Source: Coprococcus_C hominis
GTDB lineage: Bacteria; Bacillota; Clostridia; Lachnospirales; Lachnospiraceae
Strand: one strand, 5' to 3'
Assembly (NCBI RefSeq): GCF_020687505.1
Contig: NZ_JAJEQT010000003.1
DNA length: 64,000 nt
The notes beneath the pieces were generated by a model that worked only from the letters and a program-made list of their open reading frames with translations, had not been told where the DNA came from and did no database searches. The position numbers were made by a program, and so were the translations under genes. Positions within the stretch are counted from its first letter, which is position 1. Each line of letters begins with the position of its first letter. Of the stretch, positions 54,465 through 63,138 are shown piece by piece.

Positions 54465-55799
54465 CTACTCCGTTTCATTTTCCTTTAGTTTTAACATGAT
54501 ATTCGAGATAAATTCATGTTGTTCGGTATAAAAATTCGAGGAACCGTGATATTTTTGTGTCGTTGCCTGAATCGAGGCAAGACCGATACCACTTTTACGC
54601 TCCTTCGTGGAGATGTATTTTCCGTTCCGTGTGCAGACATTGCCGTCGAAGCTGTTTACCATTGTGATATACAGGTGCCCCGGAGTGTCGAGATCCGCGG
54701 ATAAGCGGATGAAACGGGCATCGGCCCGGACATGGCGGCATGCGGTGACTGCATTATCAAGCAGATTGCCGAAGATCAGGCACAGGTCAATATCCGAAAT
54801 CGCTATCTCCTTTGGAATAACAACCTGCAGTTTCGTCCGGATGCTATAGCTTTGGGCGATATCAATATAATAATGAATCGTTGCGTTGACCACGGGGTTG
54901 TCACAATAGGTGGCAGGTGCCTGTACATTCGATATCTCGGAAGAATAGTTGGAGATATATTCCTGTAATTTCTCATATTGGCCGGTCTGGGAAAGTTCGT
55001 TCAATACTGCAATCGTATGCTTGAAATCATGCCGGATACGGCGTGTCTCATCCAGATACGCCTGCATTTTCTCATACTGGTCTGCCTGAAGCTGGTACAT
55101 CAGGGCGGTGGAATCTGCTTCGATCTTCCGGGAGGTCGTGACGGCGATGATGTACAACAGGGACTGGAACAGCATGAAGAACAGGAACAGCACACCTTCG
55201 ATCACCATTGCAATCTGGAAGATCCGCCCGACGCGGATGTTGGCATAATCAATCGGAATCATATAGATGTTGCAAAAGGAGATGATTGCAGGAATCATCC
55301 ATGCGATTCTCCAGAATAATGTCGTGTTGAAATTCTCAAACAGCCATCGGTATTTGTGCCGCATGCGGAGCAACACAGACATAATGAGGAGACTGACCGC
55401 ATATTGTATGATCAGACCGGGCACGGAGTCGTCATGTATGTTGGAATGCGGATCGATCCGCGCGATGATGTAATAGTTCATGATGCAGCCGAAGGATAAC
55501 GCAGCGGTTGCACATAAAAACATGTAAAGTAATTTCAACTTTTCCAGTTTTACAGTCAAAAAATACGCAATCAGACAGATGCCGAGCAGAGGGAAGAAGA
55601 ATATGTTTGTGTAGTAGGAGCCGGAAGAGTCCAACCATGCCAGCACAAAACAGACTGCAACCATGCATGGCAGCAGCACCGGATAGAGCTTTCTCTGGGG
55701 AATGATGAGCCAGTCCGCAACAGGGATGATGCAAAGAAAGATGCCGGGGAGGATAATGCCGTATTCGGCGGCTCTGTAAACGAGGTTCCAGAAATTCAT
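54465..55799 (-). CDS. GHKL-domain sensor kinase (AgrC-like)
   Basis: A 444-residue membrane kinase. Six or so transmembrane helices fill the first ~215 residues. A cytoplasmic coiled-coil and dimerisation helix with the phosphoacceptor region RRIRHDFKHTIAVLNEL follow, then a GHKL ATPase with GNLLDNAVTACRH and GIGLASIQ. AgrC-type kinases sense peptides, but no agrB or agrD gene is nearby. The gene overlaps the regulator gene by 4 bp (ATGA) and precedes the asparaginase gene. Confidence 0.92.
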   Translation of the reverse strand: MNFWNLVYRAAEYGIILPGIFLCIIPVADWLIIPQRKLYPVLLPCMVAVCFVLAWLDSSGSYYTNIFFFPLLGICLIAYFLTVKLEKLKLLYMFLCATAALSFGCIMNYYIIARIDPHSNIHDDSVPGLIIQYAVSLLIMSVLLRMRHKYRWLFENFNTTLFWRIAWMIPAIISFCNIYMIPIDYANIRVGRIFQIAMVIEGVLFLFFMLFQSLLYIIAVTTSRKIEADSTALMYQLQADQYEKMQAYLDETRRIRHDFKHTIAVLNELSQTGQYEKLQEYISNYSSEISNVQAPATYCDNPVVNATIHYYIDIAQSYSIRTKLQVVIPKEIAISDIDLCLIFGNLLDNAVTACRHVRADARFIRLSADLDTPGHLYITMVNSFDGNVCTRNGKYISTKERKSGIGLASIQATTQKYHGSSNFYTEQHEFISNIMLKLKENETE

Positions 55800-56539
55800 G
55801 AGAGTCCTCCTTTCGTCAATGCCTTCGTGCGCCGCTTAAACTGGTGAGAGATATAAGCCTGTGTGATGGCGGCTGCATTTTTCCTATGAATCGAAAATGT
55901 TGTGGAGTCGCACATGGTGCAGGAAGCGTTCTCCATATGCTGCACATAGTCCAGGTTGATGAGTATCCCCCGGTTGATGGTCAGAAACCGTTCGTCCTGT
56001 GTGAGGATGGATGCGGCTTCGCGAAATGGCATGCGGCAACGGAACACATCGCGCCCCTGAATCTGCAGATAGTTGGAATCCGAGGTGATATAGCGGATGT
56101 CAGAATATAAAACCGGAATCTGCTTCCGGTCTATCGAGATTGAAAATGCCTGTGTGTCAGTCTCTTCTTCCTGCGTGATCGCCAGCTCGTCGAACAGCCG
56201 GGCGATCATCTCCCCGGTTACGGGTTTTTCGAGATAATCAAATGCATGCACCCGGAATGCATCTGCCCGATGTTCCGGACTGCTGGTCAGGAACACGATA
56301 GGTGTCCGGGGAGCAATCCTGCGGAATTCTGCCGCCAGATCAATTCCGGTTGTATCCTGTAAATAAATATCAAAGATAACAAAAGAATATGAGATCTGTG
56401 CGCAGGCGGAAAGAAATGCGGCAGATGTCGCGAAGCAGTCACAGGCGATTGCAACATCGTGCGTGCGGCTGTAATCCATAATGGTTTTATATAATTTCTG
56501 TAATTCTTCCGGATTGTCATCCACGATGGCAAGGTTCAT
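55796..56539 (-). CDS. LytTR-family response regulator
   Basis: A 247-residue regulator with a receiver domain (Asp in FDIYLQDTTGIDLA near residue 60, Lys in EKPV) and a LytTR DNA-binding domain (about residues 140-240, with FLTINRGILINLDYVQ). ATG 56539 is preferred because GAGGAA is six bases before it but abuts the in-frame ATG at 56545. LytTR regulators bind paired direct repeats one to two helical turns apart. Such a pair lies 80 bp upstream, in front of the divergent surface-protein gene. Confidence 0.92.
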   Translation of the reverse strand: MNLAIVDDNPEELQKLYKTIMDYSRTHDVAIACDCFATSAAFLSACAQISYSFVIFDIYLQDTTGIDLAAEFRRIAPRTPIVFLTSSPEHRADAFRVHAFDYLEKPVTGEMIARLFDELAITQEEETDTQAFSISIDRKQIPVLYSDIRYITSDSNYLQIQGRDVFRCRMPFREAASILTQDERFLTINRGILINLDYVQHMENASCTMCDSTTFSIHRKNAAAITQAYISHQFKRRTKALTKGGLS

Positions 56540-56620
56540 ATTCATTTCCTCTCTGATGAATGGTTAAATTGTAATTTTTAACATTGTAACACAATTTTAT
56601 ATAGGAATCTATGTATCAAA

Positions 56621-56690
56621 ATGACATTTCGTCCCAGAAAAATGCATTTCGTCCCAAAAGGGTTGACGTGCCCCCCAAAGGTATGGTAAA
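56621..56690 (+). promoter_or_regulatory. Paired LytTR-type direct repeats and promoter of the surface-protein gene
   Basis: CATTTCGTCCCA occurs at 56625-56636 and again at 56645-56656, with a period of exactly 20 bp. Seven bases later comes TTGACG (56663-56668), followed after 16 bp by a poor -10 (GGTAAA, 56685-56690). Paired direct repeats directly upstream of a -35 with a weak -10 are the usual layout of a promoter activated by a LytTR regulator. The regulator gene starts 82 bp to the left. Confidence 0.68.
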
Positions 56691-56763
56691 GAAAAAGAAT
56701 GAAAAAAATGTAAAGAGGATAATATTTAGGACAGGAAAGTCCTAGGTAGTAGGAGGAGAGAAA

Positions 56764-58203
56764 ATGAAAGTAAGAGAGAAGTTAATGCGGAAGGTGATGG
56801 CAGTTGTAATCGCAGCAGCCACAATTTTTTCGATAAGCGGAGGGACGAAGGTTGTGCCGGTCAAGGCTGCGGTAGAAGTGGCAGAGGTATTGGATGAGAC
56901 TGGAATGAAGATAGCGGGATATACAACGTTTGAAGTAGCGGCGAGAAATGTATATAATAATTATACAATCAAGATGCTGGCAGACGCAACGGAGACCTGT
57001 TCTGTTGATATTGGAAACAAAAATCTTACGATTGATCTGAATGACAAGAATTTGACGATTACACAGATTTCCACTATGAATGCATTGACGATAAAAAATG
57101 GAAGTATGTCAGCGGAAATTGATAATGCAAATGTTGGAAATGATCCAGTGTTGACATTGAATGATGTAAAACTAACGATATCACATCTTTACTGGGGTAC
57201 TAATGGTGGTGTTGCATTGGAAGGAACAAGTCAGGTGGATATGGTTGGTGATTATTGCTGGCTTGAGAAGCTAACAATGCAGGAAAGTTGTGTGTTTGAG
57301 GTTGGAACAAATGCATATATCAATAATTATGGTAATGTCGCGAATGGTTTAGATGTAAAAGAATTTCTGCCAGAAGGGTATCGTTTTAATGCAAAGGGAA
57401 CAAGAATCTTTGACCAACAGAGGAATGAGGCAAGCAATTATGTACTTCGTTATCGCAGGCTCACCGATTCACAACTTACCGTTACACTCAATCCGGATAC
57501 ATATGTCTATGATGGCAATGAAAAAAAACCTGCCGTGACAGTAACCTATGACGGACAGACACTGACAGAGAACACAAGCTATACACTGACTTATGCCGAT
57601 AACAAAAATGCGGGAACAGCGAGTGTCACAATCGACGGAATAAATAGTTTACATGGACAAATTGTGAAAAAATTCACCATCCAAAAGGCAAATCAGAATG
57701 CACCGACGGGATTGACACCGACGGCAGAAACAATTGATGGAAAAAATGATGGTCAGATTGCCAATCTGGCAACGACGATGGAATATAGTGTTGATCAGAC
57801 AAGCTGGACCGCCTGCACAGGCACGACGCTGACGCAGCTTTCCGATGGCGATTATTACGTAAGATATAAGGAAACAAACAATTACTATGCATCGCCATCT
57901 ACCAAGGTGGTTGTTGCAAAGGGCGTGGCTCCATCCACAACAGGCGAGCAGACGACGACAGAAGGAACGACAACAACAGAAAATCAGACGACAGGTGAGC
58001 AGGCAACCACACAGCAGACATTCGTGGAACAGCCGGATGGAGCAACTACACAGGCAGGTGCCCCGAAGACAACAGAGACAAGCAAGAAAACGGATAAAAC
58101 GGTTTCCACCGGAGATGCATATCCGATAGCGATTATGATTACGCTTATGCTTGGCGCAGGCGTCGGTATCACAGGTATGATCCGAAGAAGAAAAGAAAAA
58201 TAG
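56764..58203 (+). CDS. Cell-wall-anchored surface protein with TGD sorting tail
   Basis: A 479-residue secreted protein. The signal peptide covers about residues 1-37. A beta-helix-like region of short strands (about 60-230) is followed by an Ig-like domain (YVYDGNEKKPAVTVTYDGQ, about 245-310), another small domain and a Thr-rich linker. The C-terminus has STGD, a hydrophobic stretch and RRRKEK, a sortase-type signal in which the LPXTG box is degenerate. GTAGGAGGAGAG precedes the start. It faces the LytTR operon and is the likely regulated target. Confidence 0.85.
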   Translation: MKVREKLMRKVMAVVIAAATIFSISGGTKVVPVKAAVEVAEVLDETGMKIAGYTTFEVAARNVYNNYTIKMLADATETCSVDIGNKNLTIDLNDKNLTITQISTMNALTIKNGSMSAEIDNANVGNDPVLTLNDVKLTISHLYWGTNGGVALEGTSQVDMVGDYCWLEKLTMQESCVFEVGTNAYINNYGNVANGLDVKEFLPEGYRFNAKGTRIFDQQRNEASNYVLRYRRLTDSQLTVTLNPDTYVYDGNEKKPAVTVTYDGQTLTENTSYTLTYADNKNAGTASVTIDGINSLHGQIVKKFTIQKANQNAPTGLTPTAETIDGKNDGQIANLATTMEYSVDQTSWTACTGTTLTQLSDGDYYVRYKETNNYYASPSTKVVVAKGVAPSTTGEQTTTEGTTTTENQTTGEQATTQQTFVEQPDGATTQAGAPKTTETSKKTDKTVSTGDAYPIAIMITLMLGAGVGITGMIRRRKEK

Positions 58204-58227
58204 TTAATTGTGCAATTCATACACATG

Positions 58228-58256
58228 AGAGCAGGATGGAAGTCCTGCTCTTTTTT
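58228..58256 (+). terminator. Rho-independent terminator
   Basis: AGAGCAGGA (58228-58236) pairs with TCCTGCTCT (58243-58251), with a 6-nt loop and a T-run. It ends the surface-protein gene. Confidence 0.9.
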
Positions 58257-58337
58257 CGGAAGTAAATCATGTGGTATAGTGAAGTGAGCGCGAAAGAGAA
58301 CATATGACCGGAGCCCATGCGATGGGCGAGAGAGGAA

Positions 58338-58356
58338 GAAAGTAAGCAGAAAAACC
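58338..58356 (+). repeat. 19-nt exact direct repeat (partner at 61468-61486)
   Basis: GAAAGTAAGCAGAAAAACC is identical here, in the leader of cbiD, and at the end of the cbiFG gene. The rest of the 58257-58455 gap holds two small hairpins (GCCCAT/ATGGGC near 58313-58327 and CGGAAAT/ATTTCCG near 58387-58409). I see no cobalamin riboswitch core in it. Confidence 0.7.
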
Positions 58357-58455
58357 AGGATTGAAAATAGAGGTGCATAGCGGGAACGGAAATAAATTTA
58401 CAATTTCCGTATGAAATGGTATAAATAAAGAAGATTTTACAGATTGGAAATGCGT

Positions 58456-59649
58456 ATGGAAGAATATGTGATCAAAAATCAAAAAAAGCTCCGGCTGGGC
58501 ATTACGACCGGAACGTGTAGTGCAGCGGCGGCACAGGCAGCAGCGATACAGCTTCTGCTTGGGGTAGAAAGCCATGCGGTAACCTTGCGCACGCCGAAGG
58601 GGATGACGGTTTCCGTTCCGGTGTATCTATTGGAGGCGGATGCAGACAGGGTAAGCTATAAGGTTGTGAAGGACAGCGGCGATGATCCGGATGTGACAAA
58701 CGGCACGGATGTCTGTGTGACGGTGGCGTATGCGAAGCAGCGTGTGCGAGAGCAGATAGATGGAAGCCAAGACAGGTCCTGCGCATTTACCAGCGAATCA
58801 TTTCCGTATCTGACATTAGATGGAGGAATCGGCATCGGGCGTGTCACGAAAGAAGGCCTGGAACAGGCAGTCGGACAGGCGGCAATTAATCGTGTACCGC
58901 GGCAGATGATATTTGCGGCGGTGGCAGATGTGTGCGAGAAAGCAAATGTCAGTGAGCCATTGCACATCACGGTTTGGATGCCAGAGGGCGAGGCTCTGGC
59001 GAAGCGCACATTTAACCCGAAGCTTGGCATCGAGGGCGGACTGTCGGTGCTAGGAACAAGCGGAATCTTAGAGCCGATGAGTGAGCAGGCGATTGTGGCA
59101 ACGATCGAGACGGAGATCCGGCAGTTGCATGCGGTCGGCGAAGAGAAAATATTAGTCACACCGGGAAACTATGGACAGGCGTATGCGTCTGAATATTTGA
59201 AACTTGATCTGACAAAGAGCGTCAAGTCAAGCAATTATATCGGTGATACGATTGACCTTGCAATCTCATATGGCATGAAGGATTTCTTGCTGGTTGGAAA
59301 TATCGGAAAGCTGGTGAAGCTGGCGGCAGGAATTTTCAACACACATTCCAAGGTGGCAGATGGACGAGGAGAAATCTTCGCGGTGCATGCAGCGATGGCG
59401 GGCGCCGAAGCGAAGGTGGTACAGGAAATCTACGACTGTATCAATACCGATCGGATGTTGGATGTGTTGGAACGAGAAGGCTTGCGGGAAGTGGTGATGC
59501 AGAGTATCCTTGCGGCGATCGAGAAGCATGTCGCAGGCAGAGTCGGCGATACGATGCGGTTTGGAGTTATTGTATTTTCGGAGAAGTATGGATATCTGGG
59601 GCAGACGAGTGATGCGGAAAGAGAGTTAAATAAATGGTACATTTTGTAG
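58456..59649 (+). CDS. cbiD: Cobalt-precorrin-5B (C1)-methyltransferase CbiD
   Basis: Methylates C1 in the anaerobic (cobalt-early) cobalamin pathway. The 397-residue protein starts MEEYVIKNQKKLRLGITTGT, then has an Ala-rich segment and GDDPDVTNGTDV; the conserved IGRVTKEGL and the late NIGKLVKLAAG are also present. ATG 58456 gives the family N-terminus. ATG 58450 or TTG 58444 are possible and would add two or four residues. It overlaps the next gene by 16 bp. Confidence 0.94.
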   Translation: MEEYVIKNQKKLRLGITTGTCSAAAAQAAAIQLLLGVESHAVTLRTPKGMTVSVPVYLLEADADRVSYKVVKDSGDDPDVTNGTDVCVTVAYAKQRVREQIDGSQDRSCAFTSESFPYLTLDGGIGIGRVTKEGLEQAVGQAAINRVPRQMIFAAVADVCEKANVSEPLHITVWMPEGEALAKRTFNPKLGIEGGLSVLGTSGILEPMSEQAIVATIETEIRQLHAVGEEKILVTPGNYGQAYASEYLKLDLTKSVKSSNYIGDTIDLAISYGMKDFLLVGNIGKLVKLAAGIFNTHSKVADGRGEIFAVHAAMAGAEAKVVQEIYDCINTDRMLDVLEREGLREVVMQSILAAIEKHVAGRVGDTMRFGVIVFSEKYGYLGQTSDAERELNKWYIL

Positions 59650-61475
59650 GAGCGGGTCCCGGTGCGTGTGATCTGATCACTGTGCGGGGCATGAATCGAA
59701 TCAAGGAAGCGGACGTGATTATCTATGCGGGTTCGCTTGTAAATCCAGAGCTGCTTTCCTATGCAAAGGCGGATTGCAAGATCTATAACAGTGCGCATAT
59801 GACACTCGATGCGGTTGTGGATGTGATGCGGGAAGCAGAGGCAGCAGGTAAAGGGACGGTGCGCCTGCATACGGGAGATCCGTCCGTGTATGGGGCAATC
59901 CGCGAGCAGATGGATCTGCTGGATGAATACGGAATCAAATATGATGTATGTCCGGGTGTGAGTGCGGTGTTCGGTGCTGCGGCATCGCTGGCGTGTGAGT
60001 ATACGTTGCCGGATGTGACGCAGACATTGATTCTGACAAGAGCGGAAGGGAAAACTCCTGTGCCGGAGAAGGAAAATCTGCGGAGTCTGGCGGCACATCG
60101 CGCCAGTCTAGTGTTGTATCTGTCGTCCGGGCTTGCAAGAAAGGTACGGCAGGAGCTTTTGATCGGTGGATATGCAGAGGATACGCCGGTTGCTGTCGTG
60201 TATAAGGCAACGTGGCCGGAAGAGAAAATCATCCGCACGACACTGGCAAAGCTTCCGGAAGATATGGAAGCTGCGGGAATTACGAAGACGGCACTGATCA
60301 TCGTATCTCCGGCACTTGGAAGTATCTATGAGAAATCAAAGCTCTATGACGCAGCATTTGCAACGGAATACCGCGGTGCGACGGAGATTGCCCTTCCGGC
60401 AGGGATCCGCCGCGTGCTGCTTATCACATGCAGTGTGCGTGGGTATGCAACAATGCAAAAATTGGCGAAGAAGCTGGAAAATATTTCCGGTGCAGAAATT
60501 ATTGCGAAGGTAAAATGCGAGGCGCTTCCAGAGGTTTCAATGAAGGAAACAGTGAAGGCATGTGTTGACGAATATTTTGAACAGGTGGACGCTATCGTGT
60601 TCGTAACAGCAAGTGGAATCGCGGTACGGAGTGTAGCGGAACACCTGACACACAAATCCAAAGATCCAGCAATCGTGTGCATGGACGAATGCAGCAAACA
60701 CGTGATATCGTTGGTGAGCGGGCATGCCGGCGGGGCAAATGCACTCACACAGATGCTGGCGGATGTGATGTGGGCAACACCGGTTATTACGACGGCGACG
60801 GACGTGGAAGGACAGTTTTCTATCGATGATTATGCGCGGGAACATAATTTAGTTGTGACGGACTGGGCGAAGGCGAAGGCAATCAGCGCAGAGGTGCTGG
60901 CGACCGGGGCGAAGCCTGTGTGGGTGGATGAAGCAGAGGTTTCGCAGGAAGAAGAGAAGAACGCATGCGGGAATAGAATCGATGTTCGGAGATTAAAGAT
61001 AGGTTCGTATCAGGTTATTGTAACTCCACGAGATATCCTGCCAGATGAGAAAATGTTGCAGCTTGTTCCACTCTGCATCGTAGCAGGAATTGGATGCAAG
61101 AAGGGAACATCTTCGGATAAAATCGAGCATGCGGTGCAGGATGCATTTGCGAAAGCAGGCTTGCGGATGGAAGCGTTATGTGCGGTGGCAAGCATCGATT
61201 TGAAGAAGGAAGAGGCTGGATTGCTTGAATTCTGCGAGACGCGGAAAGTGCCATTTGAGACATATACGGCAGAAGAATTGCAGGCGGTGTCGGGAACGTT
61301 TTCCGCATCCGAGTTCGTGACAGGCGTGACAGGCGTGGATAATGTTTGTGAGCGCAGTGCAGTGAAATATGCAAGCGAGCATGGCGCGAATGATGGAGAG
61401 CTGTTGCTTCGCAAGCAGGCGCAGGATGGCGTGACGGTAGCACTGGCGTATGTGGGTGTAGCGAGTGGAAAGTAA
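59634..61475 (+). CDS. CbiF-CbiG fusion: cobalt-precorrin-4 methyltransferase and cobalt-precorrin-5A hydrolase
   Basis: A 613-residue fusion of two steps of anaerobic B12 synthesis. Residues 1-245 are CbiF, a tetrapyrrole methylase that adds methyl at C11 (VGAGPGACDLITVRG, HTGDPSVYGAI, VCPGVSAVFGAAA). Residues ~255-480 are the CbiG N-terminal and middle domains (FVTASGIAVRSVAEHL, VSGHAGGANALTQML), and residues ~490-613 the CbiG C-terminal domain (CIVAGIGCKKGTSS). CbiG opens the lactone and releases acetaldehyde from the CbiF product, so the fusion joins consecutive reactions. It overlaps cbiD by 16 bp. Confidence 0.93.
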   Translation: MVHFVGAGPGACDLITVRGMNRIKEADVIIYAGSLVNPELLSYAKADCKIYNSAHMTLDAVVDVMREAEAAGKGTVRLHTGDPSVYGAIREQMDLLDEYGIKYDVCPGVSAVFGAAASLACEYTLPDVTQTLILTRAEGKTPVPEKENLRSLAAHRASLVLYLSSGLARKVRQELLIGGYAEDTPVAVVYKATWPEEKIIRTTLAKLPEDMEAAGITKTALIIVSPALGSIYEKSKLYDAAFATEYRGATEIALPAGIRRVLLITCSVRGYATMQKLAKKLENISGAEIIAKVKCEALPEVSMKETVKACVDEYFEQVDAIVFVTASGIAVRSVAEHLTHKSKDPAIVCMDECSKHVISLVSGHAGGANALTQMLADVMWATPVITTATDVEGQFSIDDYAREHNLVVTDWAKAKAISAEVLATGAKPVWVDEAEVSQEEEKNACGNRIDVRRLKIGSYQVIVTPRDILPDEKMLQLVPLCIVAGIGCKKGTSSDKIEHAVQDAFAKAGLRMEALCAVASIDLKKEEAGLLEFCETRKVPFETYTAEELQAVSGTFSASEFVTGVTGVDNVCERSAVKYASEHGANDGELLLRKQAQDGVTVALAYVGVASGK

Positions 61476-61486
61476 GCAGAAAAACC
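61468..61486 (+). repeat. 19-nt exact direct repeat (partner at 58338-58356)
   Basis: The repeat spans the stop codon of cbiFG. The two copies flank the cbiD-cbiFG pair almost exactly, 3.1 kb apart. Confidence 0.7.
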
Positions 61487-61500
61487 CACGCGGTGGGTTT
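61482..61500 (+). promoter_or_regulatory. Intra-operon hairpin
   Basis: AAACCCAC and GTGGGTTT form a perfect 8-bp stem with a GCG loop, 7 bases after the cbiFG stop. No T-run follows, so it is not a standard terminator. It may protect the upstream mRNA from decay. The rest of the 101-bp gap to the next gene shows only the ribosome binding site. Confidence 0.5.
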
Positions 61501-61576
61501 GGAAGTCGAAAAACAAGCGAAAAAACCCAAACCGGAAGCTATAACATAGAAATATAGAGCAATAACGGAGAGAAAT

Positions 61577-62329
61577 ATGAGCGCAGATAGTAAGAAGGAA
61601 TTGTATATTGTCGGGCTTGGCCCCGGCGCGAGACAGAAGATGACGCAGGAAGCAATCGACGTCGTGGAAGCCTGCGAAGTGATTGCGGGATATAAGGTGT
61701 ACATTGATTTGCTGAAACCGTATTACCCGGATAAGGAATATCTGGTGAATGGTATGAGGCAGGAGGTAGAACGATGTCGGCTGGCACTGGAAACTGCGGC
61801 AGGCGGAAAGAAGACAGCGCTTGTCTGTAGTGGTGACGCTGGCGTATATGGCATGGCAGGAATCACATTGGAGCTGGCAACAGAATTTCCGGAGGTGGAT
61901 GTACATGTGATTCCGGGCGTGACGGCAGCATTATCCGGTGCGGCATTGCTTGGCGCGCCACTTGGGCATGATTTTACAGTGATCAGTCTGAGTGATTTGC
62001 TGACACCGTGGGAGCTGATAGAGCGGCGTCTTGCGGCAGCCGCTGAGGGTGATTTCGCAATCTGTCTGTACAATCCGTCCAGTCACAAACGACATGATTA
62101 TCTGCAGAAAGCGTGTCAGATTCTGTTACAGAAAAAATCTGGAGATACAATCTGTGGAATCACGCGGAATATCGGGCGCGATGGCGAAGAAAAACGAATT
62201 CTGACATTGGATGAGTTACTGGAGACGCAGGTGGATATGTTCACGACAGTATTTATCGGAAATTCCCAGACACGAAAAGTTGGTGACGCGATGGTGACAC
62301 CGCGCGGATATAGAAGAGATAACGCATGA
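61577..62329 (+). CDS. cobJ: Precorrin-3B C17-methyltransferase (CobJ/CbiH)
   Basis: A 250-residue tetrapyrrole methylase that adds methyl at C17 and contracts the ring. Motifs are IVGLGPGARQKMTQ at the N-terminus, CSGDAGVYGMAG, VIPGVTAALSGAALLGAPLG and LYNPSSHKR. The length fits the short stand-alone CbiH form. ATG 61577 follows GGAGAG. It overlaps cobK by four bases (ATGA), typical of coupled translation in this operon. Confidence 0.94.
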   Translation: MSADSKKELYIVGLGPGARQKMTQEAIDVVEACEVIAGYKVYIDLLKPYYPDKEYLVNGMRQEVERCRLALETAAGGKKTALVCSGDAGVYGMAGITLELATEFPEVDVHVIPGVTAALSGAALLGAPLGHDFTVISLSDLLTPWELIERRLAAAAEGDFAICLYNPSSHKRHDYLQKACQILLQKKSGDTICGITRNIGRDGEEKRILTLDELLETQVDMFTTVFIGNSQTRKVGDAMVTPRGYRRDNA

Positions 62330-63138
62330 AAGTAGTCATATTTGGCGGTACAACGGAGGGGCGACAGCTTGCCGAGTATCTGATACAATTAAACAAGAAG
62401 CAGAAAATGCAGACTATCGAAGTCCATGTTTGCGTGGCATCGGAGTATGGTGCACAGGTACTGCCGGAGGATGCCGCGCTCAAGGTGCATGTGGGTCGGC
62501 TGGAGCAGGCAGATATGCAGGAATTCCTGCAGGCAGTACAGGCGGACCTCTGTGTGGATGCGACACATCCGTATGCGGTGATCGTGACACAGAATATCTA
62601 TCAGGCGTGTAAGGCGGTGGAAGTTCCGTATATTCGCGTGCGGCGAGAGATGCATACCTGTGAAGCATCGGACAGTGTCTATGTTGAGGATACACAGGCG
62701 GCGGTTGATTATCTGAAAGGCGCGACCGGAAACATTCTGATTACGACAGGCAGCAAAGAATTACATTTGTATACGCAGATCCCGGACTATGAATCGCGCT
62801 GTACGGCGCGTGTGCTTCCAGCGCAGTCTGTGGTAGAGACATGTACGGAACTGGGATTTACCGGCAAGCATCTGATCTGCATGCAGGGCCCTTTTGATCT
62901 GGAGATGAATCTGGCAACTTTGCGCTATGCAAATGCTGATTTCCTTGTGACAAAGGCAAGTGGGAAGAACGGCGGCTACGATGAAAAATGTGAGGCTGCG
63001 CTTGCCGCGGGAGTGCATCTGGTTGTGATCGGGCGTCCGAAGGAGCAGGTAGAACCGGTGATGTCACTTGCACAGGCAGAAAAATATTTGTCTGATATGA
63101 TAAGGGGCAGAAAGGAGAATCAAAAGAATGGGGAATAA
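62326..63138 (+). CDS. cobK: Precorrin-6A reductase (CobK/CbiJ)
   Basis: A 270-residue enzyme that reduces the corrin ring at C18-C19 with NAD(P)H. It begins with the nucleotide-binding IFGGTTEGRQLAEYL; DATHPYAVIVTQNIYQAC in the middle and TKASGKNGGYDEK near the end are family signatures. It overlaps cobJ by four bases and the next gene by 11, in the middle of the B12 operon. Confidence 0.93.
   Translation: MKVVIFGGTTEGRQLAEYLIQLNKKQKMQTIEVHVCVASEYGAQVLPEDAALKVHVGRLEQADMQEFLQAVQADLCVDATHPYAVIVTQNIYQACKAVEVPYIRVRREMHTCEASDSVYVEDTQAAVDYLKGATGNILITTGSKELHLYTQIPDYESRCTARVLPAQSVVETCTELGFTGKHLICMQGPFDLEMNLATLRYANADFLVTKASGKNGGYDEKCEAALAAGVHLVVIGRPKEQVEPVMSLAQAEKYLSDMIRGRKENQKNGE

Noticed and set aside
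55432..55734. 100-codon minus-strand frame overlapping the GHKL kinase gene
   Set aside because: An alternative frame of the kinase membrane region, Cys/His-rich and without a ribosome binding site.
58257..58455. Cobalamin riboswitch upstream of cbiD
   Set aside because: The conserved B12-box and the GCCACTG-type core are absent. Only small hairpins and a 19-nt repeat are present.
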